Shown in pieces: positions 1 through 4,728 of a DNA stretch of 7,284 nt (its first letter is position 1; every line of letters begins with the position of its first letter). Source of the stretch: an uncultured Collinsella sp. (lineage in GTDB: Bacteria; Actinomycetota; Coriobacteriia; Coriobacteriales; Coriobacteriaceae); contig CAAENY010000004.1 in NCBI GenBank assembly GCA_900757465.1, positions 1 through 7,284 of the forward strand. Reading direction: 5' to 3'. The notes under the pieces are model-generated. The model was not told the origin of the DNA, ran no database searches, and saw only the letters and a list, made by a program, of their open reading frames with translations. Made by a program: the position numbers and the translations under genes.

Positions 1-238
1 GGGAAAGGCGCGGGATGTAGAACTCGCGCTTCTCGCGCGCTGGGCGCTGCTTGGTGAACGTCTGCGAGGTGAAGACGAAGCGCAGTTCGTCGATGCATTC
101 AAGCTGGCTGGCGAGTTCCTGGTAGGCGTACATGGAGAAAACCGAAGCGGCTATCGCCACGCGATCGCCGGCGGCTATGTTGGCGACGAGGTCGTCCTTG
201 ACGATCTTCGCCCTGTTGTCGAAGAAGTCAGGCTGCAT
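1..238 (-). CDS. N-terminus of PLD-like/SNF2-type helicase (partial)
   Basis: The first 79 codons of a large gene are present; the rest lies beyond the left edge. The start is ATG at 238-236, only 4 bases after the stop of the upstream ribbon-helix-helix gene, with a purine-rich GGGGG about 9 bases before it, so translational coupling is likely. The peptide opens MQPDFFDNRAKIVKDDL and contains a hydrophobic AIAASVFSMYAYQEL stretch and the signature REFYIPRL near residues 71-78. From memory this pattern matches the N-terminus of long (about 1000-residue) bacterial proteins annotated as SNF2-related or DEAD/DEAH helicases with a phospholipase-D-like N-terminal region. Those are often found in mobile or restriction/defence-type neighbourhoods. 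The helicase motifs themselves are outside the window, so the family call is recognition of the N-terminus only and the function (DNA translocation or remodelling) is inferred. Confidence 0.6.
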   Translation of the reverse strand, partial: MQPDFFDNRAKIVKDDLVANIAAGDRVAIAASVFSMYAYQELASQLECIDELRFVFTSQTFTKQRPAREKREFYIPRLS

Positions 239-242
239 GAGT

Positions 243-455
243 TTATGCCCCCTTCTTCGCGAGCTCTTCGATCATGCAGGTGCGCACGAAGGAGGAGAAG
301 CTCATGCCCCTCAGGGCTGCCTCCTCCTTCGCAGCGTCGCGCAGGGTATCGGGAATGCGCAGGGTCACGGAGACCTGGTCGCCGTCCACTAGGAAGCTTC
401 TGATCTCGGTCTCGTCGGGATTGCTCTTGATGAGCTCCTTGTAGCTGTCAGGCAT
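243..455 (-). CDS. Small ribbon-helix-helix (CopG/Arc-type) protein
   Basis: A 70-residue protein starting MPDSYKELIKSN. I chose ATG 455-453 because GGAG sits 5 bases upstream; in-frame ATGs further upstream lack a comparable site and lie close to or within the promoter. Residues 27-35 (QVSVTLRIP) form the expected DNA-contacting beta strand. Residues 36-50 (DTLRDAAKEEAALRG) and 52-69 (SFSSFVRTCMIEELAKKG) form the two helices of the MetJ/Arc/CopG fold. Such proteins bind DNA as dimers and usually repress their own operon. The acidic 26-residue N-terminal extension is unusual for a simple antitoxin. The gene ends 4 bases before the helicase-like gene, so the two form an operon. A role as autoregulator or specificity factor for the helicase partner is inference; a classic toxin-antitoxin pair is unlikely because the partner is not a small toxin. 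Confidence 0.82.
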   Translation of the reverse strand: MPDSYKELIKSNPDETEIRSFLVDGDQVSVTLRIPDTLRDAAKEEAALRGMSFSSFVRTCMIEELAKKGA

Positions 456-500
456 CTGCGCTCCCATCGCTCGAAATGCAATACAAATGCGTTTGAAAGT

Positions 501-506
501 ATTATA
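501..506 (-). promoter_or_regulatory. -10 box for the RHH/helicase operon
   Basis: The minus strand reads TATAAT here, a perfect -10 hexamer, about 46 bases upstream of the chosen RHH start. Transcription would begin near 494, giving a leader of roughly 40 bases. No good -35 is visible: TCAACA at 526-531 (minus strand) matches TTGACA at 4 of 6 positions but with a long 19-base spacer, so an activator or a weak -35 must be assumed. Confidence 0.5.
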
Positions 507-519
507 GCGTTGCATTGTT

Positions 520-546
520 GGCGACTGTTGAGGCGAACAGGCGAAC
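520..546. repeat. Short direct repeats at the RHH operon promoter
   Basis: On the plus strand AGGCGAAC occurs twice back to back (531-538 and 539-546). A related GGCGAC lies at 520-525. The cluster lies over the expected -35 region of the minus-strand RHH promoter. Ribbon-helix-helix repressors typically bind short direct or inverted repeats at their own promoter, so this is a candidate autoregulatory operator. The tandem duplication is seen directly; the binding role is inferred. Confidence 0.45.
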
Positions 547-566
547 GGCAATATGGCCAGGCATGG

Positions 567-597
567 AATCAAAGAGTCAGGTAGGGACAACCTGACC
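567..597 (-). terminator. Weak intrinsic terminator behind the 100-codon gene
   Basis: On the minus strand GTCAGG (596-591) and CCTGAC (581-576) form a perfect 6-bp stem with a 9-base loop, extended by a G-T wobble (597/575). It is followed by the T-rich tract TCTTTGATT. It lies downstream of the hypothetical gene ending at 757 (or 637 with readthrough) and before the RHH promoter. The short stem and interrupted T tract make it a weak terminator candidate. Confidence 0.4.
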
Positions 598-609
598 GAC
601 GGCGTTATC

Positions 610-656
610 GCGGGATCGCGTGGTAGGTGTGCCCACCTACACCCTCGCAATCCCAC
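610..656 (-). other. Long imperfect RNA hairpin
   Basis: Read on the minus strand, GGGATTGCG (654-646) pairs with CGCGATCCC (620-612) through 9 bp including one U-G wobble. Inside it GTAGGTG (640-634) pairs perfectly with CACCTAC (629-623) around a GGCA loop. An asymmetric 5x2 internal loop separates the two stems. The wobble is only allowed in the minus-strand RNA, consistent with transcription in that direction. No T tract follows directly, so it does not look like a plain terminator. It overlaps the TAG (639-637) that ends the extended frame of the upstream gene. It may protect or process the mRNA 3' end, or be a protein-binding element. Confidence 0.5.
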
Positions 657-756
657 GCGCGGCACTCAGCAGCTCGTACTCCCCCTGGCTCCACTGGCGC
701 AGCTCGGCTGCGTCGACGGCGTCGCAGCACAGATCCAGGAACACCTCGGCGCTCTC
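637..756 (-). other. In-frame coding-like continuation after TGA
   Basis: After the TGA at 759-757 the same frame stays open for 39 codons (ESAEVFLDLCCDAVDAAELR, then a further 19 residues ending GIARV) to a TAG at 639-637. Third codon positions are mostly G or C, and the peptide is amphipathic and acidic, as expected for real coding sequence of this genome. The simplest reading is that the upstream gene was originally about 140 codons and carries a nonsense change (for example CGA or TGG to TGA). Recoding of TGA cannot be excluded from sequence alone. Confidence 0.5.
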
Positions 757-1059
757 TCAGAAGCACTCGCGGGCAAAGTCACCCGAACCGCTTGCGACGC
801 ACGTGCCGTCGGCAAACAGCTTCCAGCTAGACGGCTCGCGCGAATCGTCTCCAAGCAGCTTGATTTGCAGCACGTGCGGGTCACCGGCGGCGCAGAGCTC
901 TTCCTCGAGCACCTGCACCGTAAAGCGCATCTGGTGGGAGAGGCTGTTCTTGACCATGGCCGAGGCGTAGCCATTTGGCTTATCCAGAAGATGCATGTGA
1001 TTCGGTTTGACGACCAGGTTGTGGAAGTTGCGCTCGCTGCGCACAGGGAAATTGTCCAT
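757..1059 (-). CDS. Hypothetical protein, possibly truncated by TGA
   Basis: A 100-residue protein starting MDNFPVRSERNFHNLVVKPN, from ATG 1059-1057. The start is well supported by AAAGGAG with 5 bases between GGAG and the ATG. I recognise no family. The sequence has no signal peptide or membrane segment and alternates polar and hydrophobic stretches (for example HQMRFTVQVLEEEL near residues 42-55 and HVLQIKLLGDD near 62-72), suggesting a small soluble alpha/beta protein. It ends at TGA (759-757) after DFARECF. The frame continues for 39 more coding-like codons, so the full ancestral product was probably about 140 residues and this copy may be a pseudogene. No convincing promoter was found; the long upstream region holds phased repeats and a GC-rich hairpin. 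It is probably monocistronic, with a candidate terminator at 567-597. Confidence 0.65.
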   Translation of the reverse strand: MDNFPVRSERNFHNLVVKPNHMHLLDKPNGYASAMVKNSLSHQMRFTVQVLEEELCAAGDPHVLQIKLLGDDSREPSSWKLFADGTCVASGSGDFARECF

Positions 1060-1160
1060 ACGGACTCCTTTCATCGATGTTGGCAGGGCCACCGTGCCTC
1101 TTGGCCGGTTGGCGTCGGGATCGTGGAGCCAACTCTCTACCCCGACTCTGGATAAAACGC

Positions 1161-1177
1161 GCCCGCTCCTTGCGGGC
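1161..1177 (-). terminator. GC-rich hairpin, possible leader attenuator
   Basis: GCCCGC (1161-1166) and GCGGGC (1172-1177) form a perfect 6-bp stem with a 5-base loop. On the minus strand it is followed by GCG and then TTTT, a weak terminator-like arrangement, about 100 bases upstream of the hypothetical gene start at 1059. If transcription starts further upstream it would sit in that gene's leader. No leader peptide or alternative pairing was established. Confidence 0.25.
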
Positions 1178-1277
1178 AAGAGGAAGTCTATCAACGTGTA
1201 CGGACGGAAATCAAGCGCCGCCTGCGAAATGACGCGTGAACGGCGTTGGTTTCCCAAGTGATTATTCGGCTTTCGTC

Positions 1278-1353
1278 CGGAAAAGTGCCGAAATCAGCCG
1301 TGTAAAAGTACGGAAAAGTGTCGAAATAGGCACCTTAAAACTTCGGAAAAGTG
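1278..1353. repeat. Three 10-mers at exact 33-bp spacing
   Basis: CGGAAAAGTG occurs at 1278-1287, 1311-1320 and 1344-1353, a period of exactly 33 bp. Similarity extends past the 10-mer: the first two copies continue as CCGAAAT and TCGAAAT. A second, weaker AAAAGT/AAAACT motif lies 10 bp before the second and third copies (1304-1309, 1337-1342). The sites therefore recur at about one and three helical turns, on one face of the DNA. This looks like a protein-binding array (operator, replication or recombination sites). The repeats are seen directly; the function is unknown. Confidence 0.7.
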
Positions 1354-1365
1354 TAGATGGATGAC

Positions 1366-1391
1366 AAAACAGCACTTAGAAGCTGGTGCTG
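1366..1391 (-). terminator. Intrinsic terminator of the membrane-protein gene
   Basis: On the minus strand CAGCAC (1391-1386) pairs with GTGCTG (1375-1370) around a 10-base loop, immediately followed by TTTT (1369-1366). It lies 33 bases after the stop of the gene ending at 1425. The stem is short and the T run only four long, so termination may be partial. The third 33-bp repeat unit runs into it. Confidence 0.5.
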
Positions 1392-1424
1392 AATGCGAGA
1401 TCCTGCGGCTGCCTTCAGCTCTCG

Positions 1425-2387
1425 CTATTCGTCGTCCCCGTCGTTGGGGTCGCCCTTGAGGGTGTTGATGTCCAGGTACTGGTTATCGTCCTCTTTTTGC
1501 TGGGTCTCCGACTCCGCTTGGGTGGGGCCACGGAACAGCTGGAATCCTTCAAACGCAATGACACCGAGCAGGGCAATGATAATGGCGATAAAGGCAACCT
1601 TGACTGCCTGCGGAAATTCCGAGAAACGCAGCGCCTTTTCCTCGGCGTAATAATCGGCGAAGCGCTCTTCGCCCGTGCTTTTGGTATACGCCGGCGCGGA
1701 CGCGGCCTCCGGGTCATATTCCGGTGCGGGCGTGGCAGCGTACGGATCGTTGAGATAATCGCTCGATGCGGTGCCATAATCCTCGGTCTCGATGCGATCG
1801 CTGTCTGCATAGCCATCGGAATAATCGGAATATGCCGCACCGCCCTCATAGCCCGCGGCGCTCGTGTTGGCGGCAAAAAGCGGGTTAACTGGAACATCGA
1901 GCGCCGGCATGTCGGTAGAGGTCTCATCCAGATCGGCTGCAACCCAGGAATCGTGGGCAACCTGATGGGTAACGGGCTCATCGAGCCTTGTGACCGGAGG
2001 CTTGCGTGCCGCAGGAACAGGCAACTGCTGGGCGCTGTACATAACGGTGCTGTCGGCCGATTTGCCCTGCGTCGCTGCAGCGAGAAATGCCGCCGTCTCG
2101 GACGGGTCGCTTGCGGGGCGGGGAGCGGGCGTGGGCGCCGAAGTGGGTGCGGGCGACTGCGCAGGAGTCGGCGCAGATGCGGGCTTAGGCGCAAGTGCGG
2201 GATTGGGACTTGACGGGCGAGCCCCGCCGCCCATGAGTTCGTCGGCGGTCCACGGGCGATCATCCATCACGTCGTCAAGGCTCAGCGAAAACAGGTCGTC
2301 TTCACTCTCATCGAACATGTGGTGCACATGTCCACCAATTGCCGGAATCAATCCGCGACCGGTGCATGATGCCTTGCTCAACGCCAT
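1425..2387 (-). CDS. Single-pass membrane protein with long disordered N-region
   Basis: A 320-residue protein starting MALSKASCTGRG. ATG 2387-2385 is preferred because AAAGGA lies about 9 bases upstream and a TATAAT box precedes it; M24 (MFDESEDD) is an alternative start. Residues 1-23 include Cys8 and a His-rich GGHVHH. Residues 25-50 are acidic, 57-92 form a Pro/Ala-rich linker of PAPA-type repeats, and 180-235 are rich in Tyr, Asp and Ala. One hydrophobic helix lies at about 264-285 (VAFIAIIIALLGVIAFEGF). A 35-residue acidic tail ending NDGDDE follows. Basic residues before the helix and acids after it suggest N-inside, C-outside topology. There is no cleavable signal peptide and no recognised domain. 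It could be a cell-envelope or division-associated scaffold, but that is a guess. It stands alone between a terminator and its own promoter. Confidence 0.8.
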   Translation of the reverse strand: MALSKASCTGRGLIPAIGGHVHHMFDESEDDLFSLSLDDVMDDRPWTADELMGGGARPSSPNPALAPKPASAPTPAQSPAPTSAPTPAPRPASDPSETAAFLAAATQGKSADSTVMYSAQQLPVPAARKPPVTRLDEPVTHQVAHDSWVAADLDETSTDMPALDVPVNPLFAANTSAAGYEGGAAYSDYSDGYADSDRIETEDYGTASSDYLNDPYAATPAPEYDPEAASAPAYTKSTGEERFADYYAEEKALRFSEFPQAVKVAFIAIIIALLGVIAFEGFQLFRGPTQAESETQQKEDDNQYLDINTLKGDPNDGDDE

Positions 2388-2421
2388 TCTGTCCCATCCT
2401 TTCGAAATACTAATGACATCG

Positions 2422-2427
2422 ATTATA
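2422..2427 (-). promoter_or_regulatory. -10 box for the membrane-protein gene
   Basis: The minus strand carries a perfect TATAAT, about 35 bases upstream of the ATG at 2387, predicting a short leader of about 28 bases. The sequence 16-18 bases upstream (around ACCGAG) does not resemble TTGACA, so the -35 is weak. This supports transcription independent of the upstream regulator gene. Confidence 0.5.
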
Positions 2428-2471
2428 TGGAACTTCCCAAGCGGCTCGGTCTTGGATTCGTGCTTTCCAGA

Positions 2472-2508
2472 ACTCGCGCCCAAAAGGGGAGGGACAATCC
2501 AGGCGAGT
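2472..2508 (-). terminator. Inverted repeat after the regulator gene
   Basis: ACTCGC (2472-2477) and GCGAGT (2503-2508) are perfect complements enclosing a small CCC-AAAA-GGG hairpin (2479-2488). It starts 2 bases after the regulator's TAG (2513-2511). Only a short TTCT follows on the minus strand, so this is at best a weak or factor-assisted terminator. Confidence 0.3.
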
Positions 2509-2510
2509 GC

Positions 2511-3164
2511 CTACTTGTCGCCGGCCGCCGCCTTGGCCTCATTGAGGTAGCTATAGAAGCTGTACTTGGAGATGCCAAAGAACTCGCAGGCGCGCTCGCT
2601 CGACTTGGAAATGAGGAAGGCACCGCGACGGTCGAGGTAGCCAATGGCACGAATGCGCTCGTCTTTGGTCATGAGTGCCGCGGGCTTGCCCACAAACTGC
2701 TCGCACTCGTGCAGCAGGTCCTCGAGCAGGTCGCCGATGTTCTTGGTAATGGGCTCGGGCTCGGTATAGCCCGTGCCGCCGGTGCCGGTAAAGGCGTCGA
2801 GCGAACGCTCAAAAGCCTTCATAAGCGTAATGTCAAAGTTAATGCCCAAAATGCCGACGGGCTTGCCCTCGTCGTTGCGGATAAAGATCGTCGACGATTT
2901 GAGCAGCTTGCCGTCAGCGGTTTTAGTGAGGTACGGCTCGCGGTCGTGTACGTCGGTGGCGCCCTCGTGCATGGACTCAAACACGATATGGCTGGGGCCG
3001 TCACCCAGTTTGCGTCCGCTGACGTGGCCGTTTTCGATCACTACGATGGAGTGGTCCACGTCCTCGGTCTCCAGATCGTGGACGACGATTTCGCAGTTGG
3101 GGCCAAATTGGAGCGCCAGGCCGTGTGCAAGGCGCTTATAAAACTCAATCTGTGCGGGGGTCAT
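2511..3164 (-). CDS. YheO/DauR-type transcriptional regulator (PAS-like + HTH)
   Basis: A 217-residue protein from ATG 3164-3162; AGGAAGG ends 5 bases upstream, so the longer frame from 3239 is not needed. Residues 4-118 form the YheO-like PAS domain: FYKRLAHGLALQFGPNCEIV at 8-27, then HDLE, a central SSTIFIRNDEGKPVGILGIN segment at 90-109, and FDITLMKAFE at 110-119. A Gly/Thr/Pro linker follows at 127-139. The C-terminal DauR-like helix-turn-helix is at about 164-211 (LMTKDERIRAIGYLDRRGAF, then ERACEFFGISKYSFYSYLNE). Members of this family are cytoplasmic regulators of amino acid use, such as DauR of D-arginine catabolism, normally about 210-240 residues. The gene is divergent from dpaL-ygeY-ygeW across 277 bp, so it most likely controls that operon. 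Ligand and sign of control are unknown; 2,3-diaminopropionate or a purine-derived intermediate is a guess. Confidence 0.85.
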   Translation of the reverse strand: MTPAQIEFYKRLAHGLALQFGPNCEIVVHDLETEDVDHSIVVIENGHVSGRKLGDGPSHIVFESMHEGATDVHDREPYLTKTADGKLLKSSTIFIRNDEGKPVGILGINFDITLMKAFERSLDAFTGTGGTGYTEPEPITKNIGDLLEDLLHECEQFVGKPAALMTKDERIRAIGYLDRRGAFLISKSSERACEFFGISKYSFYSYLNEAKAAAGDK

Positions 3165-3283
3165 AGGTGCCTTCCTAAAAATTAGTTTGGGCTCACTGTG
3201 CCATAAACCACACATGACCGCAAACAAATCCATCAACAAGGCAATTCATGACCGTTCGGCGGCGAAAAAGTACCGATTGCGGC

Positions 3284-3301
3284 AACAAACAATTCGTTAG
3301 G
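3284..3301. promoter_or_regulatory. Operator-like palindrome, copy 1
   Basis: AACAAAC-AATTC-GTTAGG, an imperfect inverted repeat (CAAAC/GTTAG) around a 5-base centre. It matches the second element at 14 of 18 positions and lies 51 bp upstream of it. It is a candidate binding site for the adjacent YheO/DauR-type regulator. Confidence 0.5.
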
Positions 3302-3334
3302 TATACCAATCAAAAAGTGTGATAGAACATTACT

Positions 3335-3352
3335 AACAAACTTTTTGTTTGG
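3335..3352. promoter_or_regulatory. Operator-like palindrome, copy 2
   Basis: AACAAAC-TTTTT-GTTTGG, with perfect CAAAC/GTTTG arms around five T residues, about 90 bp before the dpaL ATG. Its right arm overlaps a TTGGCA that could be a -35 hexamer. If so, protein bound here could block or contact RNA polymerase. Use as an operator is inferred from symmetry, duplication and position. Confidence 0.55.
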
Positions 3353-3441
3353 CATCCACATAAAAGTTCAGTCGTATGAATGGGAATGGGCTGAAACGCG
3401 TATGCGGGGGCCGGCAAGAGAGGACTTAAGGAGTTCACCGT

Positions 3442-4656
3442 ATGGCCGATAAGATCCAGTGGGCGAGCAACACGATGCCCAAGAGCGATGACAAGCACTT
3501 GGGAATCATGAGCCTCGACCACGTGAAGAAGGCCCGCGCCTTCCACCAGTCGTTCCCCCAGTACACCGTCACTCCGCTTGCTCGCCTGGACGGTCAGGCC
3601 GCGCGCCTGGGCCTGTCCAACCTGTGCGTTAAGGACGAGAGCTATCGCTTTGGCCTCAACGCCTTTAAGGTTCTGGGCGGATCGTTTGCCATGGCCAACT
3701 ACATTGCCGACGAGACCGGCAAGGACGTTGCCGAGTGCACCTTCGATTACCTGACCTCCGATCAGCTTGCCAAGGACTTTGGCCAGGCCACCTTCTTTAC
3801 CGCCACCGACGGCAACCATGGCCGCGGCGTGGCATGGGCTGCCAACAAGCTGGGCCAGAAGGCCGTCGTGCACATGCCCAAGGGTTCCACCAAGCCCCGT
3901 TTTGATAACATCGCCGCCGAGGGCGCCACGGTGACCATCGAAGAGGTCAACTACGACGAGTGCGTGCGCATGGCCGCCGCCGAGGCCGACGCCTGCGAGC
4001 GCGGCGTCATCGTTCAGGACACCGCCTGGGAGGGCTACGAGAAGATCCCGTCCTGGATCATGGAGGGTTACGGCACCATGGCTTCCGAGGCTGCCGAGCA
4101 GCTGCGCGAGATGGCCATCAACCGCCCGACGCACGTGTTTGTCCAGGCTGGCGTGGGTTCGCTCGCCGGCGCCGTGGTGGGCTATTTCACCAACCTGTAT
4201 CCCGATAACCCGCCCACCTTCGTCGTGGTTGAGTGCGCACCTGCCGCCTGCCTGTACAAGGGCGCTGCCGCCGGCGACGGCGATCCGCGCATCGTGGACG
4301 GTGACATGCCCTCCATCATGGCCGGTCTGTGCTGCGGCGAGCCCAACATTCTGGGCTGGGATATCCTGCGCAACCACGCCACCGCCTTCGTGTCCTGTCC
4401 CGACTGGGTCACCGCTCGCGGCATGCGCACCCTGGGCGCTCCCGAGAAGGGCGACCCGCGCGTCATCTCCGGCGAGTCCGGCGCTGTGACCACCGGCCTG
4501 GTCGAGACCCTCATGCTCGATCCCGAGTATGCTGAGCTCAAGGAACTCATCGGCCTGGACAAGACGAGCTCCGTGCTCTGCTTCTCCACCGAGGGCGACA
4601 CCGATCCCGACCAGTATCGTCGAATTGTTTGGGAAGGCGAATATCCCACTTGCTAA
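3442..4656 (+). CDS. dpaL: Diaminopropionate ammonia-lyase
   Basis: A 404-residue PLP enzyme (fold type II), also called YgeX. It converts 2,3-diaminopropionate (both D and L forms in the E. coli enzyme) to pyruvate and two ammonia in the cytoplasm. The start is fixed by AAGGAG 8 bases upstream. The PLP-binding lysine is K76 in RFGLNAFKVLGG (residues 69-80). TDGNHGRG at 122-129 and VQDTAWEGY at 191-199 supply D123 and D193, equivalent to the catalytic Asp120 and Asp189 of E. coli DpaL. QAGVGSLAG at 235-243 is the phosphate-binding loop, and STEGDTD at 382-388 lies at the cofactor ring nitrogen. The length is typical. It is first in the dpaL-ygeY-ygeW series, with ygeY 72 bases downstream, and is divergent from a YheO-type regulator. 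It probably feeds pyruvate and ammonia into fermentation. Confidence 0.96.
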   Translation: MADKIQWASNTMPKSDDKHLGIMSLDHVKKARAFHQSFPQYTVTPLARLDGQAARLGLSNLCVKDESYRFGLNAFKVLGGSFAMANYIADETGKDVAECTFDYLTSDQLAKDFGQATFFTATDGNHGRGVAWAANKLGQKAVVHMPKGSTKPRFDNIAAEGATVTIEEVNYDECVRMAAAEADACERGVIVQDTAWEGYEKIPSWIMEGYGTMASEAAEQLREMAINRPTHVFVQAGVGSLAGAVVGYFTNLYPDNPPTFVVVECAPAACLYKGAAAGDGDPRIVDGDMPSIMAGLCCGEPNILGWDILRNHATAFVSCPDWVTARGMRTLGAPEKGDPRVISGESGAVTTGLVETLMLDPEYAELKELIGLDKTSSVLCFSTEGDTDPDQYRRIVWEGEYPTC

Positions 4657-4661
4657 TACTG

Positions 4662-4688
4662 GGCGGAATAAATAGGTATCGCTCCGCC
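4662..4688 (+). other. Intercistronic hairpin between dpaL and ygeY
   Basis: GGCGGA (4662-4667) and TCCGCC (4683-4688) are perfectly complementary around a 15-base A/T-rich loop, just after the dpaL stop. No T tract follows, so it is not an intrinsic terminator. It may mark an mRNA processing or stability point that sets different expression of dpaL and ygeY. Confidence 0.35.
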
Positions 4689-4728
4689 ACCTCACAGGTA
4701 GATTCCTTCGTTTGAAAGGTTATGAACA

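Larger units (their letters stand above)
1060..1424. other. 365-bp intergenic region
   Basis: No convincing gene lies here. The minus-strand frame of the downstream gene stays open to about 1257, but it offers only weak starts (a TTG at 1257) and no ribosome binding site better than the one at 1059. The region contains a GC-rich hairpin (1161-1177), three 33-bp-phased copies of a 10-mer (1278-1353) and a likely terminator for the membrane-protein gene (1366-1391). The part around 1261-1376 is visibly richer in A/T than the flanking genes. Confidence 0.6.
3165..3441. promoter_or_regulatory. Divergent control region, regulator / dpaL
   Basis: These 277 bp separate the regulator start from the dpaL start and are clearly more A/T-rich than the genes. 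They contain several CAAAC/GTTTG half-sites (3185-3189, 3221-3225, 3286-3290, 3337-3341, 3347-3351), the last three within two palindromic elements. Possible dpaL promoter parts are TTGGCA at 3349-3354 (5 of 6 to TTGACA, overlapping the second palindrome) and TATGAA at 3375-3380, but the 20-base spacing is too long to call it. AAGGAG at 3428-3433 is the dpaL ribosome binding site, 8 bases before the ATG. Confidence 0.6.

Noticed and set aside
1..455. Toxin-antitoxin pair
   Set aside because: The partner of the RHH protein begins like a large helicase-type protein rather than a small toxin, and the RHH protein lacks a typical C-terminal toxin-binding tail.
707..759. Selenocysteine at the TGA 759-757
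   Set aside because: There is no CxxU/UxxC redox motif (the local order is C-F-TGA), and the nearest stem (GCTGC/GCAGC, 728-707) begins 28 bases after the TGA without a recognisable bacterial SECIS loop. A nonsense change is simpler. The selenium link of YgeY/YgeW is only by genomic association.
553..1155. 200-codon plus-strand frame opposite the hypothetical gene
   Set aside because: The minus-strand frame has a strong ribosome binding site and a more protein-like composition; the plus frame stays open largely because of codon bias.
2427..3185. 252-codon plus-strand frame opposite the regulator
   Set aside because: It is the antisense shadow of the PAS-HTH gene, which has recognisable domain motifs and a good ribosome binding site.
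3319..3333. CRP/FNR-like site GTGAT-N5-ATTAC between the two palindromes
   Set aside because: One arm mismatches and the 5-base centre does not fit the usual CRP spacing; the duplicated AACAAAC elements are a far better operator candidate.
3310..4695. Long minus-strand frame (461 codons) opposite dpaL
   Set aside because: It is the antisense shadow of a gene with clear PLP-enzyme motifs; the product is Gly/Val/His/Ala-rich low-complexity, as expected from G/C-ending codons read backwards, and has no plausible ribosome binding site context.
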